Assembly (NCBI RefSeq): GCF_009729205.1
Contig: NZ_VTHB01000001.1
Coordinates: 558,001-622,000 of the forward strand
Origin: Mycobacteroides sp. CBMA 271
Lineage (GTDB): Bacteria > Actinomycetota > Actinomycetes > Mycobacteriales > Mycobacteriaceae
DNA length: 64,000 nucleotides
Direction: 5' to 3'
The position numbers and the translations under genes are program-made. The stretch's first letter is position 1; every line of letters starts with the position of its first letter. Below, piece by piece: positions 9,401 to 16,819 of the stretch. The notes beneath the pieces are model-generated. The model did not search any database. It saw only the letters and a program-made list of their open reading frames with translations, and was not told where the DNA came from.

Positions 9401-11081
9401 CGGACAGCGCACCTGGTTGGCCGCCGTCGAGGATGTGGCGCGGCTACGCGATGCCCTCGGGGTTCCCGTACCTCCGGGTGTACCCGCGGCGTTCACCGAC
9501 GCGACGGCCGACCCGCTCGGTGAGTTACTGGGCCGGTACGCCAGGACGCACGGCCCGTTCACCACGGGGCACGCGGCCGAACGCTTCGGCATCGGCGTCC
9601 GCATCGCCGCGCAAGCCTTGGAGGGGATGGCTACGCGCGGCCAATTGGTCCGTGGTGAGTTCACCAGCCAATTCAATTCGAGTGCCACCGACTCCGAGCA
9701 AGACCCGAGCTTCTTCGCACAAGCGGCTCATCAGGACCCGAGCTTCTTCGCGCAAGCGGCTCATCAATGGTGCGACGCGGAGGTCCTGCGGATTCTCCGC
9801 CGCCGATCCCTCGCCGCACTGCGGGCACAGGTGGAGCCCGTCAGTACCTCGGCGTTCGCCCGGTTCCTGCCCGACTGGCAGTACCTCGATTCCTCGCTGC
9901 GTGGCGTCGACGGCGTGGCCACCGTCATCGATCAGCTTGCCGGGGTGCCGATACCTGCATCGGCGTGGGAACCGTTAATACTGGCACGCCGAGTCGGCGA
10001 CTACTCCCCCCAGATGCTCGACGAGCTGCTGGCCTCCGGCGAAGCGGTGTGGTCCGGCCATGGCGCGATCACCGCACAGGATGGGTGGATCGCATTGCAC
10101 CCGAGCGGGGTTGCGCCGGCCACTCTCGCCGCGACCGGACCGGTTGCACATGACGACGCGCACCGAGCGATCCTGGATGGCCTCGCAGACGGCGGCGGCT
10201 ACTTCTTCCGCCAGTTTGGCGAGGGCGCGACGCGTTCGGCGTTGTGGGATCTGGTGTGGGCGGGACAGGTAACCGGAGACACCTTCGCGCCGGTGCGCGC
10301 GCTCTTGGGCACCAGCACCAAGGCAAGGACCACGCATCGCAATCGGAGAGCACCGAGACTGCGTGCCTACTCGCCGATCCCCAGCGCACAGCCGGTCGAC
10401 CCCACTGTCGGCGGCCGGTGGTCGCTACTCCCAGAGCGGCTTGCCGACGGCACCGAACGTTCGCACGTCCAGGCCGAGCTTCTGCTCGGCAGATACGGGG
10501 TCGTGACGAAGGGCAGCGTCATGGCAGAGGGCGTCACGGGCGGATTCGCCTGGCTGTACAAGGTTTTATCCACATTCGAGGACAACGGACGCTGCCGACG
10601 AGGCTATTTCGTCGAATCGCTCGGGGGCGCGCAGTTCGCCTCACCAGCGACGGTTGACAGACTGCGCGAGTATCTCGATACCGTCGACGACGCCCGTAAG
10701 CCGGCCCGGGCAATGGTGCTGGCGGCGACCGACCCGGCGAATCCGTATGGTGCCGCGCTGATGTGGCCGAGGGCAGTGTCCGACTCCGGCCATCGGCCGG
10801 GGCGCAAGGCAGGGGCGCTGGTGGCGCTCGTTGATGGCGACTTGGCCCTCTACATCGAACGGGGCGGCAAGTCGTTGCTCAGTTTCGTGACGGACCCCAC
10901 GGTGCTGCACGCGGCGGCGTTGGGCACCATGGAATTGGTCCGCGCGGGTGGGCTCGGCGGGCTGGTGATCGAAAGAGCCGACGGCAGATCGGTCTTCGAC
11001 ATCGCGGACTCATCCGTGATCACGGCCCTGATCGAGGCCGGATTTGCCCGGACGCCACGAGGATTGAGGTTCCGCGCGTGA
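6456..11081 (+). CDS. lhr: Large ATP-dependent helicase Lhr
   Basis: A 1541-residue superfamily-2 DNA helicase. The N-terminal core has Walker A APTGSGKT (47-54), a DEVH box (177-180), the SAT motif (212-214) and a second RecA domain containing RIGRAGHQ. It is followed by winged-helix and large C-terminal domains typical of mycobacterial Lhr (ATP-dependent 3'-5' translocase induced by DNA damage). Length and place match Rv3296. Residues 1083-1104 are a tandem duplication of DPSFFAQAAHQ, created by two copies of the dispersed repeat in a frame different from that in metX or deoA. The last 4 nt overlap the next gene (GTGA). Confidence 0.95.
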   Translation: MSKESGSLARFSAPTREWFTESFPAPTHAQSGAWESIANGDNTLVIAPTGSGKTLAAFLWAIDTLVDAEPKLNVADGATPARRGTQVLYVSPLKALAVDVERNLRAPLAGIARTAARMGRPEPAITIGVRSGDTPAQARRALISSPPDILITTPESLFLMLTSAARETLTSVRTVIVDEVHAVAGTKRGAHLALSLEQLDSRLSQPAQRIGLSATVKPAAEVARFLAGRAPAAVVAPASPKTFDLSVVVPVPDMSAPNSYPDPEATNPGTNTIWPHVEQRIVDLIEAHRSSIVFANSRRLAERLTARFNEIHAERLGVDLTPTPNPGVPGGPPAHVMGSGQTYGAAPLLARAHHGSVSKEQRAAIEDDLKTGRLRCVVATSSLELGIDMGAVDLVVQVAAPPSVASGLQRIGRAGHQVGEVSRGVLFPKHRTDLLGCAVTVRRMLDGDIETLQVPANPLDILAQHTVAACALDVLDVETWFDVVRRSAPFSSLPRSAFDAVLDLLSGKYPSTDFAELRPRIVYDRDEGTLTGRPGAQRLAVTSGGAIPDRGLFTVYMYAGAEGEKPSRVGELDEEMVYESRPGDVISLGATSWRITEITHERVVVVPAFGQPGRLPFWRGDAAGRPAELGMALGHLTGELAATSDAEFDKRCADIGFDDFAMGNLRTLLTDQLQSTGSVPTDTTLIVERFRDELGDWRIVLHSPYGLRVNGPLALAVSDRLQQRYGVSESPTATDDGIVVRLPDTDDNPPGASLFVFDAEEIEAIVTREVGGSALFAARFRECAARALLLPRRNPGRRSPLWQQRQRAAQLLDVARKHPDFPIVLEALRECLQDVYDIETLVRLMAGIEQRRVRIVEVQTDTPSPFAAAQLFNYVGGFMYDEDRPLAERRAAALSLDTGLLAELMGRVELRELLDPAVIESTERQLQHLVDERKARDHEGLADLFRLLGPLSADEIAERCTGAGNDWLSELFAARRVVEIQYGQRTWLAAVEDVARLRDALGVPVPPGVPAAFTDATADPLGELLGRYARTHGPFTTGHAAERFGIGVRIAAQALEGMATRGQLVRGEFTSQFNSSATDSEQDPSFFAQAAHQDPSFFAQAAHQWCDAEVLRILRRRSLAALRAQVEPVSTSAFARFLPDWQYLDSSLRGVDGVATVIDQLAGVPIPASAWEPLILARRVGDYSPQMLDELLASGEAVWSGHGAITAQDGWIALHPSGVAPATLAATGPVAHDDAHRAILDGLADGGGYFFRQFGEGATRSALWDLVWAGQVTGDTFAPVRALLGTSTKARTTHRNRRAPRLRAYSPIPSAQPVDPTVGGRWSLLPERLADGTERSHVQAELLLGRYGVVTKGSVMAEGVTGGFAWLYKVLSTFEDNGRCRRGYFVESLGGAQFASPATVDRLREYLDTVDDARKPARAMVLAATDPANPYGAALMWPRAVSDSGHRPGRKAGALVALVDGDLALYIERGGKSLLSFVTDPTVLHAAALGTMELVRAGGLGGLVIERADGRSVFDIADSSVITALIEAGFARTPRGLRFRA
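9702..9767 (+). repeat. Two 33-bp tandem units containing the dispersed repeat
   Basis: Units 9702-9734 and 9735-9767 differ at only two positions. Each holds the 20-bp core (9713-9732 and 9746-9765). In frame they encode DPSFFAQAAHQ twice in Lhr. Confidence 0.9.
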
Positions 11082-11479
11082 GAGTGACACGGTTCGACCA
11101 CATCGTGATCAACTGCACTGACGTGGAGACGACGGCGGCCTGGTACGCACGCGTTCTCGGCATGACGAGGGAAACGTTCGGTCCCGCAGGGCGTACGGCC
11201 CTGACCTTCGGCCGGCAGAAGATCAACCTGCGTCCGATAACCGCAACCCAGGACGAGTGGTTCACCGGCCGCGCCGCGGCTGCCGGGTCGGACGATCTGT
11301 GCTTCGTCACCGAATCTTCACCGGCCGAGGTGCGCGAACATCTCGCGGCCTGCGGCGCCAACATCGAGGTGGGTCCGGTGACCAAGACCGGTGCATTGGG
11401 CGAGATGACGTCTCACTACTGCCGCGATCCCGATGGCAACCTCATCGAGATCGCGGTGTACCCGAATGGAACAGCGTGA
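11078..11479 (+). CDS. VOC (glyoxalase/bleomycin-resistance) family protein
   Basis: A 133-residue protein with one pair of beta-alpha-beta-beta-beta modules typical of the vicinal-oxygen-chelate family: it opens RFDHIVINCTDVETTAAWYARVLGM and closes CRDPDGNLIEIAVY. His at the start of module 1 and Glu near the C-terminus are candidate metal ligands. The substrate is unknown; sequences of this shape are often annotated as virulence-protein/glyoxalase-like. The GTG start overlaps the lhr stop (GTGA), and its own stop overlaps the next gene. Confidence 0.85.
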   Translation: MRVTRFDHIVINCTDVETTAAWYARVLGMTRETFGPAGRTALTFGRQKINLRPITATQDEWFTGRAAAAGSDDLCFVTESSPAEVREHLAACGANIEVGPVTKTGALGEMTSHYCRDPDGNLIEIAVYPNGTA

Positions 11480-12090
11480 CCAACAACCACTACCACCACC
11501 TTGCCTTCGGAACGGATGCAATCGACCGACAGCGCGCCAACGGCAGCTACGTCGCGTACGGAACACACCTGGAACGGCCCGACGACGGCCCGGATGACCT
11601 GAGCTCGCGGGAGTTGCGGATGATCGCCGAGGCGACTCAGTTCTGCCTGGGCACCGTCACACCCACGGGCTGGCCCTACGTGCAATACCGCAGCGGCCCA
11701 GCAGGGTTCGTCCGTCACCTCGGCGGAAATACCTTCAGGTTCATCGATCTACCGGGCAACAACCAGTTCGTGACGCTTGGAAACCTCGCCGACGACGACC
11801 GGCTCGCCATGTTCTTCGTCGACTACCCCCGCAAGCAGCGCCTCAAAGTGTTCGGCCGTGGCACGGCGCACGAGAGTGAACGGCGCGAAATCGAGGTATC
11901 GGTAGAGGCATTCGACTGGAACTGCTCCCGCAGCATCATCCCCCGCTACGACCAGCAGTACATCGCCGAGCTGGGCAAGGCATATCAGAAGCAGGCAGCC
12001 ATCAAGGAGGCCGAACTCACCTCCGAAATCGAGCAGCTCCGCGCCCGCGTCGCCGAACTTGAACAACAAGGCGGCGCGTCACTGCCGTAG
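11476..12090 (+). CDS. Pyridoxamine 5'-phosphate oxidase-like flavin-binding protein
   Basis: A 204-residue split-barrel protein. The core (residues 45-140: FCLGTVTPTGWPYVQYRSGPAGFVRHL, then NNQFVTLGNL and DDRLAMFFVDYPRKQRLKVFGRG) resembles PNPOx-like FMN- or F420-binding oxidoreductases. The C-terminus (about 175-200, EAELTSEIEQLRARVAELE) is a predicted coiled coil, which is unusual and may mediate dimerisation. The GTG start at 11476 overlaps the upstream stop by 4 nt, so lhr, the VOC gene and this gene are co-translated. The last 12 nt overlap the convergent rluA-type gene. Confidence 0.8.
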   Translation: MTNNHYHHLAFGTDAIDRQRANGSYVAYGTHLERPDDGPDDLSSRELRMIAEATQFCLGTVTPTGWPYVQYRSGPAGFVRHLGGNTFRFIDLPGNNQFVTLGNLADDDRLAMFFVDYPRKQRLKVFGRGTAHESERREIEVSVEAFDWNCSRSIIPRYDQQYIAELGKAYQKQAAIKEAELTSEIEQLRARVAELEQQGGASLP

Positions 12091-12972
12091 CGAGCGCCCC
12101 GACTGGTACCGAACATCCTTGCCGGTCAATGGGTCACGAAATGCGAGTGACCGCGCCAAAAGTTGCAGTGGACGGGAGAAGTCATCCGGCGCCACCTCGA
12201 TGATGTCTGGATAGAGGGGGTCGTTGACGAGGGGAATGCCCAGGCTGTTCATGTGCACGCGCAGCTGATGGGTCTGCCCGGTGCTCGGCGTGAGTCGATA
12301 CCAACCCAGCGGACCATCCCGATCAACCAGTTCGATGCGGGTCTCCGCATTCACCACCCCCGGTTCCTCGTATGCCTGAAGGATGCTGCGCCGCTTGATA
12401 ATCCTGCTTCGCAACGTAACCGGGAGGGCAACGCGGGGATCGACGGGCGCCAACGCCTCATAGGTCTTGGACACCTGACGCTCCGCGAACAACGACTGGT
12501 AGGCGGCGCGGGCCTCGCGGCGCACCGTGAACAACAGCACGCCCGCGGTGAGTCTGTCGAGCCGGTGGGCGGGTGCCAGCTCCGGCAGGTCCAACATCTT
12601 GCGCAGGCGTACCAACGCCGTCTCCGTGACGTGCCGCCCGCGCGGCATGGTGGCGAGAAAGTGTGGTTTGTCCGCCACGAGGATGTTCTCGTCCCAGTGC
12701 AACACGTCGATAGCGAAGGGGACCGGAACCTCCACGGCTAGCGGACGATACGTGTACACCACCGAGCCCACCGGCAGGTGCGTATCGGCGGTGACGGGTG
12801 TGCCTGCGGCGTCCACGACTTCGCCGCGAGCCACCTGCTCGGCTCCGACAGAACCAAATCGTGACACCAACTCCTCAAGAACGCAGCCACCGGTCCGAAT
12901 CCGGATTCGGACCGGCCCCACGCCGTCCCGCACCGGCAGCGGCGGATCAGGAGCCCTCCTTCTAGGGCTCAC
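12079..12972 (-). CDS. RluA-family pseudouridine synthase
   Basis: A 297-residue protein. The N-terminal S4-like RNA-binding part is followed by the catalytic domain with HRLDRLTAGV, where Asp139 is the expected nucleophile attacking the target uridine. Further family motifs are VSKTYEAL and GQTHQLRVHMNSLGIPLVNDPLYP. The target (rRNA or tRNA) is not evident. The GTG at 12972 is the furthest upstream start compatible with family sequence; no strong Shine-Dalgarno is seen. Codons about 20-28 carry a perfect 26-bp palindrome. The 3' end overlaps the convergent flavin protein by 12 nt. Confidence 0.9.
   Translation of the reverse strand: MSPRRRAPDPPLPVRDGVGPVRIRIRTGGCVLEELVSRFGSVGAEQVARGEVVDAAGTPVTADTHLPVGSVVYTYRPLAVEVPVPFAIDVLHWDENILVADKPHFLATMPRGRHVTETALVRLRKMLDLPELAPAHRLDRLTAGVLLFTVRREARAAYQSLFAERQVSKTYEALAPVDPRVALPVTLRSRIIKRRSILQAYEEPGVVNAETRIELVDRDGPLGWYRLTPSTGQTHQLRVHMNSLGIPLVNDPLYPDIIEVAPDDFSRPLQLLARSLAFRDPLTGKDVRYQSGRSLRQ
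12890..12915. repeat. Perfect 26-bp palindrome inside the pseudouridine synthase gene
   Basis: Arms CCGGTCCGAATCC and GGATTCGGACCGG meet with no spacer. It lies near the N-terminal codons (VRIRIRTG), a few tens of bases into the transcript. Confidence 0.9.
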
Positions 12973-12995
12973 GAAGAGGACTCATACCGCCGGGC

Positions 12996-14774
12996 TCACG
13001 TCGACGGCGACAAGACGGTGCTTGTGTCGGTCACCGGTTCGACGATGAACGACCGCGCCTCGGGTGCCGCCACCCGCAGCGTATCGGCCGACGCGTCGTC
13101 GGGCTGACGCTGCGACCGCACCTCCGCATCGACCCGCGCCCGGTAGGTATCCACCTCACGCACAATGTCTTCGGCCGTCCAGCCGAGCACCGGAGCCACC
13201 AACTCGGCGACCTCCTGGGCGCAGTCGACTCCACGATGCGAGTACTCGATGGCGATCCGCATGCGCCGCGCCAGGATGTCCTCAAGGTGCAGCGCACCCT
13301 CGGCCACCACCGCGTAGCGCGCCTCAACTCGCAGGTACATCGGAGCCTTGGCAATCGGTTGCAGCAGACTGTGATCCGAGCCCGCGCAGGCCAGCACCTC
13401 ACCAATTAGCGAACCGTAACGGTCCAGTAGATGGCGCACCCGGTACGGATGCAGTCCGTAGGTCTCCCCCACATGTTCGGTCTGGTTGATCAACGCGAAA
13501 TACCCGTCGGCGCCCAGCAGTGGAACCTTCTCGGTGATCGAGGGCGCCACCCGGGCCGGTACGAATTCACTTGCCATGTCGATGGCATCGGACGCCATCA
13601 CGCGGTAGGTGGTGTACTTGCCGCCCGCGATGGCCACCAGACCCGGCGCCGCCACGGCAACGGCATGCTCGCGGGACAGCTTGGAGGTGTCGTCGTCCTC
13701 ACCGGCCAGCAACGGACGCAGGCCCGCATACACCCCATCGATATCGTTGTGCGTCAACGGCGTTACTAGCACCGTGTTCACCTTGCCGAGGATGTAGTCG
13801 ATGTCCACCTTGGTAGCCGCCGGGTGTGCCAGGTCGAGGTTCCATTCGGTGTCGGTGGTCCCGATGATCCAGTGGTTGCCCCACGGAATGACAAACAACA
13901 CCGACTTTTCGGTTCGCAGGATGATCGCCACCTCGCTGACGATCCTGTCCCGCGGCACCACGATATGAACACCCTTGGACGCGGTGACCCGGAACCGGCC
14001 GCGCATACGCGACAACGCCTGGATCTCGTCGGTCCATACCCCGGTGGCGTTGACCACGACGTGCCCGCGCACCTCGGTTTCGGCACCATTCTCGGTGTCC
14101 CGCACCACAACCCCGATGACACGATCACCCTCACGAAGCAGCGAGACCACTTGTGTCGAGGCCCTCACTACAGCTCCGTAATGCGCCGCGGTGCGGGCCA
14201 CCGTCATAGTGTGCCGGGCATCGTCGACCACGGTGTCGTAGTAACGGATACCGCCGACAAGTGAATTGCGTTTCAGTCCCGGCGCCAGCCGCAGTGCACC
14301 CGCCCGAGTGAGATGCTTTTGGGCGGGAACAGATTTCGCCCCACCCATCTGGTCGTACAGGAAGATGCCGGCCGCCACATAAGGCCGCTCCCACCACCGA
14401 TTGGTCAACGGGAACAGGAAGGGCAGGGGTTTGACCAGATGGGGCGCCAGCGTCGAGAGCGACAGCTCACGCTCGCGCAACGCCTCCTGCACCAAACCGA
14501 ATTCGAGCTGCTCCAGGTAACGCAGTCCGCCGTGGAACATCTTCGAGGAGCGGCTCGATGTTCCGGAGGCGAAATCGCGCGCCTCGATCAACGCGACCTT
14601 CAAGCCGCGGGTGGCCGCGTCGAGGGCAGATCCGGCACCGACCACGCCGCCACCGATCACGATGACGTCGAACTGCTCGGAGCCAAGGCGCTGCCAATTC
14701 AGCGAACGGGCCTGCGGCCCCAGGAAGGTGTATGTGGGTCCGCTCGATCGCGACGAGCTAGTTGCGTCACTCAC
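12996..14774 (-). CDS. glpD2: Glycerol-3-phosphate dehydrogenase
   Basis: A 592-residue FAD-dependent membrane-associated enzyme oxidising sn-glycerol 3-phosphate to dihydroxyacetone phosphate and feeding electrons to the quinone pool. The FAD loop is VIVIGGGVVGAGSALDAATRG, followed by ASGTSSRSSKMFHGGLRYLEQ, which is diagnostic of GlpD. It corresponds to Rv3302c. The GTG at 14774 (VSDATSSSRS) is chosen over an in-frame start at 14867 because a TAACGT box lies 7 nt upstream and the longer form would overlap lpdA. lpdA lies immediately upstream on the same strand, as in M. tuberculosis. Confidence 0.95.
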   Translation of the reverse strand: MSDATSSSRSSGPTYTFLGPQARSLNWQRLGSEQFDVIVIGGGVVGAGSALDAATRGLKVALIEARDFASGTSSRSSKMFHGGLRYLEQLEFGLVQEALRERELSLSTLAPHLVKPLPFLFPLTNRWWERPYVAAGIFLYDQMGGAKSVPAQKHLTRAGALRLAPGLKRNSLVGGIRYYDTVVDDARHTMTVARTAAHYGAVVRASTQVVSLLREGDRVIGVVVRDTENGAETEVRGHVVVNATGVWTDEIQALSRMRGRFRVTASKGVHIVVPRDRIVSEVAIILRTEKSVLFVIPWGNHWIIGTTDTEWNLDLAHPAATKVDIDYILGKVNTVLVTPLTHNDIDGVYAGLRPLLAGEDDDTSKLSREHAVAVAAPGLVAIAGGKYTTYRVMASDAIDMASEFVPARVAPSITEKVPLLGADGYFALINQTEHVGETYGLHPYRVRHLLDRYGSLIGEVLACAGSDHSLLQPIAKAPMYLRVEARYAVVAEGALHLEDILARRMRIAIEYSHRGVDCAQEVAELVAPVLGWTAEDIVREVDTYRARVDAEVRSQRQPDDASADTLRVAAPEARSFIVEPVTDTSTVLSPST

Positions 14775-14781
14775 GGCCCTC

Positions 14782-14787
14782 ACGTTA
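14782..14787 (-). promoter_or_regulatory. -10 box of glpD2, leaderless type
   Basis: TAACGT, 7 nt before the GTG at 14774, inside the 70-bp lpdA-glpD2 gap. Confidence 0.45.
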
Positions 14788-14844
14788 CCGGCCAGTAGCG
14801 CCCTCGTCAGTGATGCACGCCGCAGCGGGGCATGTCGACGGACA

Positions 14845-16260
14845 TCAGTCCAGGTCGTCGTGGGCAATCAACTGGCGCGCCGCCTCCGTGACCGACCCGG
14901 ACAGCGACGGGTACACCGACAGCGTCTGCGCCAGGTCGTTCACCGAGAGCAGGTTTTGCACCGCAATGGCGATCGGCAGGATCAGCTCCGAGGCATTCGA
15001 GGCGACCACCACACCGCCGATCACCACACCCGTGGCCGGCCGGCAGAAGATCTTCACGAATCCACGTTTGAGGCCCGACATCTTGGCTCGCGGGTTCGTA
15101 TGCAGCGGAAGGGTGACCGTCCGCGCGGGCACCTCGCCGTTATCGATGGCCGCCTGAGAGACCCCCACCGCAGCGATCTCCGGACGGGTAAACACAGCGG
15201 CGGCAACGGTTTTCAGCTTTATCGGACGCACCGCGTCACCCAGCGCGTGATACATGGCGATGCGGCCCTGCATCGCAGCCACCGAGGCCAGCGGCAGCAG
15301 TCCCGTGCAGTCGCCCGCCGCGTAGATGCCGGCCACCGAGGTCCGAGACACCCGATCGACGGTGAGGTAGCCACCCTGGCCAAGCTCAATGCCTACCCGC
15401 TCCAGGCCCAGACCCGCCGTGTTCGGCACGGATCCCACCGTCATCAGCACATGGCTCCCGTCGACCACCCGTCCATCGGCCATTGCCACGCGAACACCAG
15501 TCTCTGTTCGCGTGACCGAATCGGCGCGGGCGTTCTTGACGAGCGTCACACCACGCTCGGCCAGCGTGTCCTCCAGGACCAGCGCGGCATCCTCGTCTTC
15601 GTGGGGCAGCACCCGGTCGCGGCTCGCCACCACGGTCACCTGAACACCCAGCTCGGTGTACGCGTGGACGAACTCGGCACCCGTCACACCCGAACCGACC
15701 ACGATCAGGTGCTCGGGCAGCTCCTCCAGGTCATAGAGCTGACGCCAGGTGAGGATCCGTTCACCGTCGGGCCGCGCGTGGGACAGCACCCGCGGGCTGG
15801 CACCCGTGGCGATCAGCACCACATCGGCCTCCAGGATGGTGCTCGTCCCGTCCGACAGCGTGGCCTTGATGCGGTGAAATGCCATCCCGACCACGTGATC
15901 GACCAGCTCGGCATGCCCGGAGATCAGGTTCACGCCGGCGCTGCGCAGTCGGTCGGCGATATCGGCCGACTGCTCGGCGGCGAGGCGCTTGACGCGGCTG
16001 TGGATCTGCGGGAGCGAAATCTTGGCGTGCTCCACGTCGATATCGAAACCCAAGTTCGGTGCGCGCCGCAGGTCGGTGCGCACCCCGGTCGACGCGATGA
16101 ACGTCTTGGACGGCACACAGTCGAACAGCACGCAGGCGCCGCCGATGCCGTCGGAATCGATCACTGTCACCTGGGTGGTGCTTCGCTCATGGGCCGCGGC
16201 AACGAGTGCCGCCTCGTATCCCGCTGGACCTCCACCAATGATCACGATGCGCGTTGCCAC
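14845..16260 (-). CDS. lpdA: LpdA-type flavoprotein disulfide reductase / quinone reductase
   Basis: A 471-residue FAD/NAD(P) two-dinucleotide-fold enzyme equivalent to Rv3303c. FAD loop VIIGGGPAGYEA (7-18), NAD(P) loop VVGSGVTGAEFV, and GIYAAGDCTG. Characterised M. tuberculosis LpdA is an NAD(P)H:quinone reductase lacking one redox cysteine. Here Cys43 and Cys48 (GGACVLFDCVPSK) give an intact Cx4C pair. The C-terminal His-Glu dyad of true lipoamide dehydrogenases is absent (YPSLSGS instead of HPTLSE), arguing against dihydrolipoamide chemistry. The GTG start lies 7 nt from a TAGGTT box. Confidence 0.93.
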   Translation of the reverse strand: MATRIVIIGGGPAGYEAALVAAAHERSTTQVTVIDSDGIGGACVLFDCVPSKTFIASTGVRTDLRRAPNLGFDIDVEHAKISLPQIHSRVKRLAAEQSADIADRLRSAGVNLISGHAELVDHVVGMAFHRIKATLSDGTSTILEADVVLIATGASPRVLSHARPDGERILTWRQLYDLEELPEHLIVVGSGVTGAEFVHAYTELGVQVTVVASRDRVLPHEDEDAALVLEDTLAERGVTLVKNARADSVTRTETGVRVAMADGRVVDGSHVLMTVGSVPNTAGLGLERVGIELGQGGYLTVDRVSRTSVAGIYAAGDCTGLLPLASVAAMQGRIAMYHALGDAVRPIKLKTVAAAVFTRPEIAAVGVSQAAIDNGEVPARTVTLPLHTNPRAKMSGLKRGFVKIFCRPATGVVIGGVVVASNASELILPIAIAVQNLLSVNDLAQTLSVYPSLSGSVTEAARQLIAHDDLD

Positions 16261-16267
16261 GACCTCA

Positions 16268-16273
16268 AACCTA
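16268..16273 (-). promoter_or_regulatory. -10 box of lpdA, leaderless type
   Basis: TAGGTT, 7 nt before the GTG at 16260. Confidence 0.45.
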
Positions 16274-16330
16274 CAAGTACCGAACGGACCCGGCTTGCCA
16301 TCCTTGCCGTCATCTACGACACAGGACCAC

Positions 16331-16336
16331 TAGGCT
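16331..16336 (+). promoter_or_regulatory. -10 box of the GGCT-like gene, leaderless type
   Basis: TAGGCT, 6 nt before the GTG at 16343. Confidence 0.45.
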
Positions 16337-16342
16337 TTCCCC

Positions 16343-16819
16343 GTGCCGCTCTATGCCGCCTATGGCTCAAACATGCATCCCGAACAGATGTTGCAGCGGG
16401 CACCGCACTCCCCCATGGCCGGTACCGGCTGGTTGCATGGCTGGCGGCTGACCTTTGGCGGGGAGGACATCGGCTGGGAGGGCGCACTGGCCACCGTCGT
16501 GCAAGACCCCCATTCGAAGGTGTTCGTGGTCCTCTACGACATGACGGGGGCGGACGAAAACAACCTCGATCGCTGGGAGGGTTCGGAGCTAGGCATCCAC
16601 ACCAAGATCCGCTGCCGGATCGATCGTGAGTCCTCCGATACCACCACTGATCCGGTACTGGCCTGGCTCTACGTCGTCAACGCTTATGAGGGTGGGCTGC
16701 CATCTGCCCGATACCTGGGCGTGATGGCAGACGCCGCGGAAATCGCCGGCGCCCCAGACAGTTACGTGCACGGCCTACGCACCCGAGCCTCACGCAATAT
16801 CGGCCCGGGGACGAGCTAA
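16343..16819 (+). CDS. Gamma-glutamylcyclotransferase-like (AIG2/GGCT) protein
   Basis: A 158-residue protein starting PLYAAYGSNMHPEQM; the YGSN loop is the substrate-binding signature of the GGCT/AIG2 fold. These enzymes cyclise gamma-glutamyl amines or peptides to 5-oxoproline. A catalytic acid is plausibly Glu66 (ALATVVQDP region) or Glu79, but I cannot assign it confidently. It corresponds to Rv3304. The GTG at 16343 is fixed by the TAGGCT box and by the immediate start of the fold. It is divergent from lpdA, and its last 4 nt overlap the convergent amiA1-like gene. Confidence 0.8.
   Translation: MPLYAAYGSNMHPEQMLQRAPHSPMAGTGWLHGWRLTFGGEDIGWEGALATVVQDPHSKVFVVLYDMTGADENNLDRWEGSELGIHTKIRCRIDRESSDTTTDPVLAWLYVVNAYEGGLPSARYLGVMADAAEIAGAPDSYVHGLRTRASRNIGPGTS

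Noticed and set aside
9702..9767. Possible CRISPR array (33-bp units)
   Set aside because: Only two units, no spacers, in frame within lhr, and no cas genes in the window.
14611..16629. A 672-codon open frame antisense to glpD2/lpdA
   Set aside because: It has no domain signature, and its sense partner is clearly lpdA/glpD2. Long antisense frames are expected at this G+C content.
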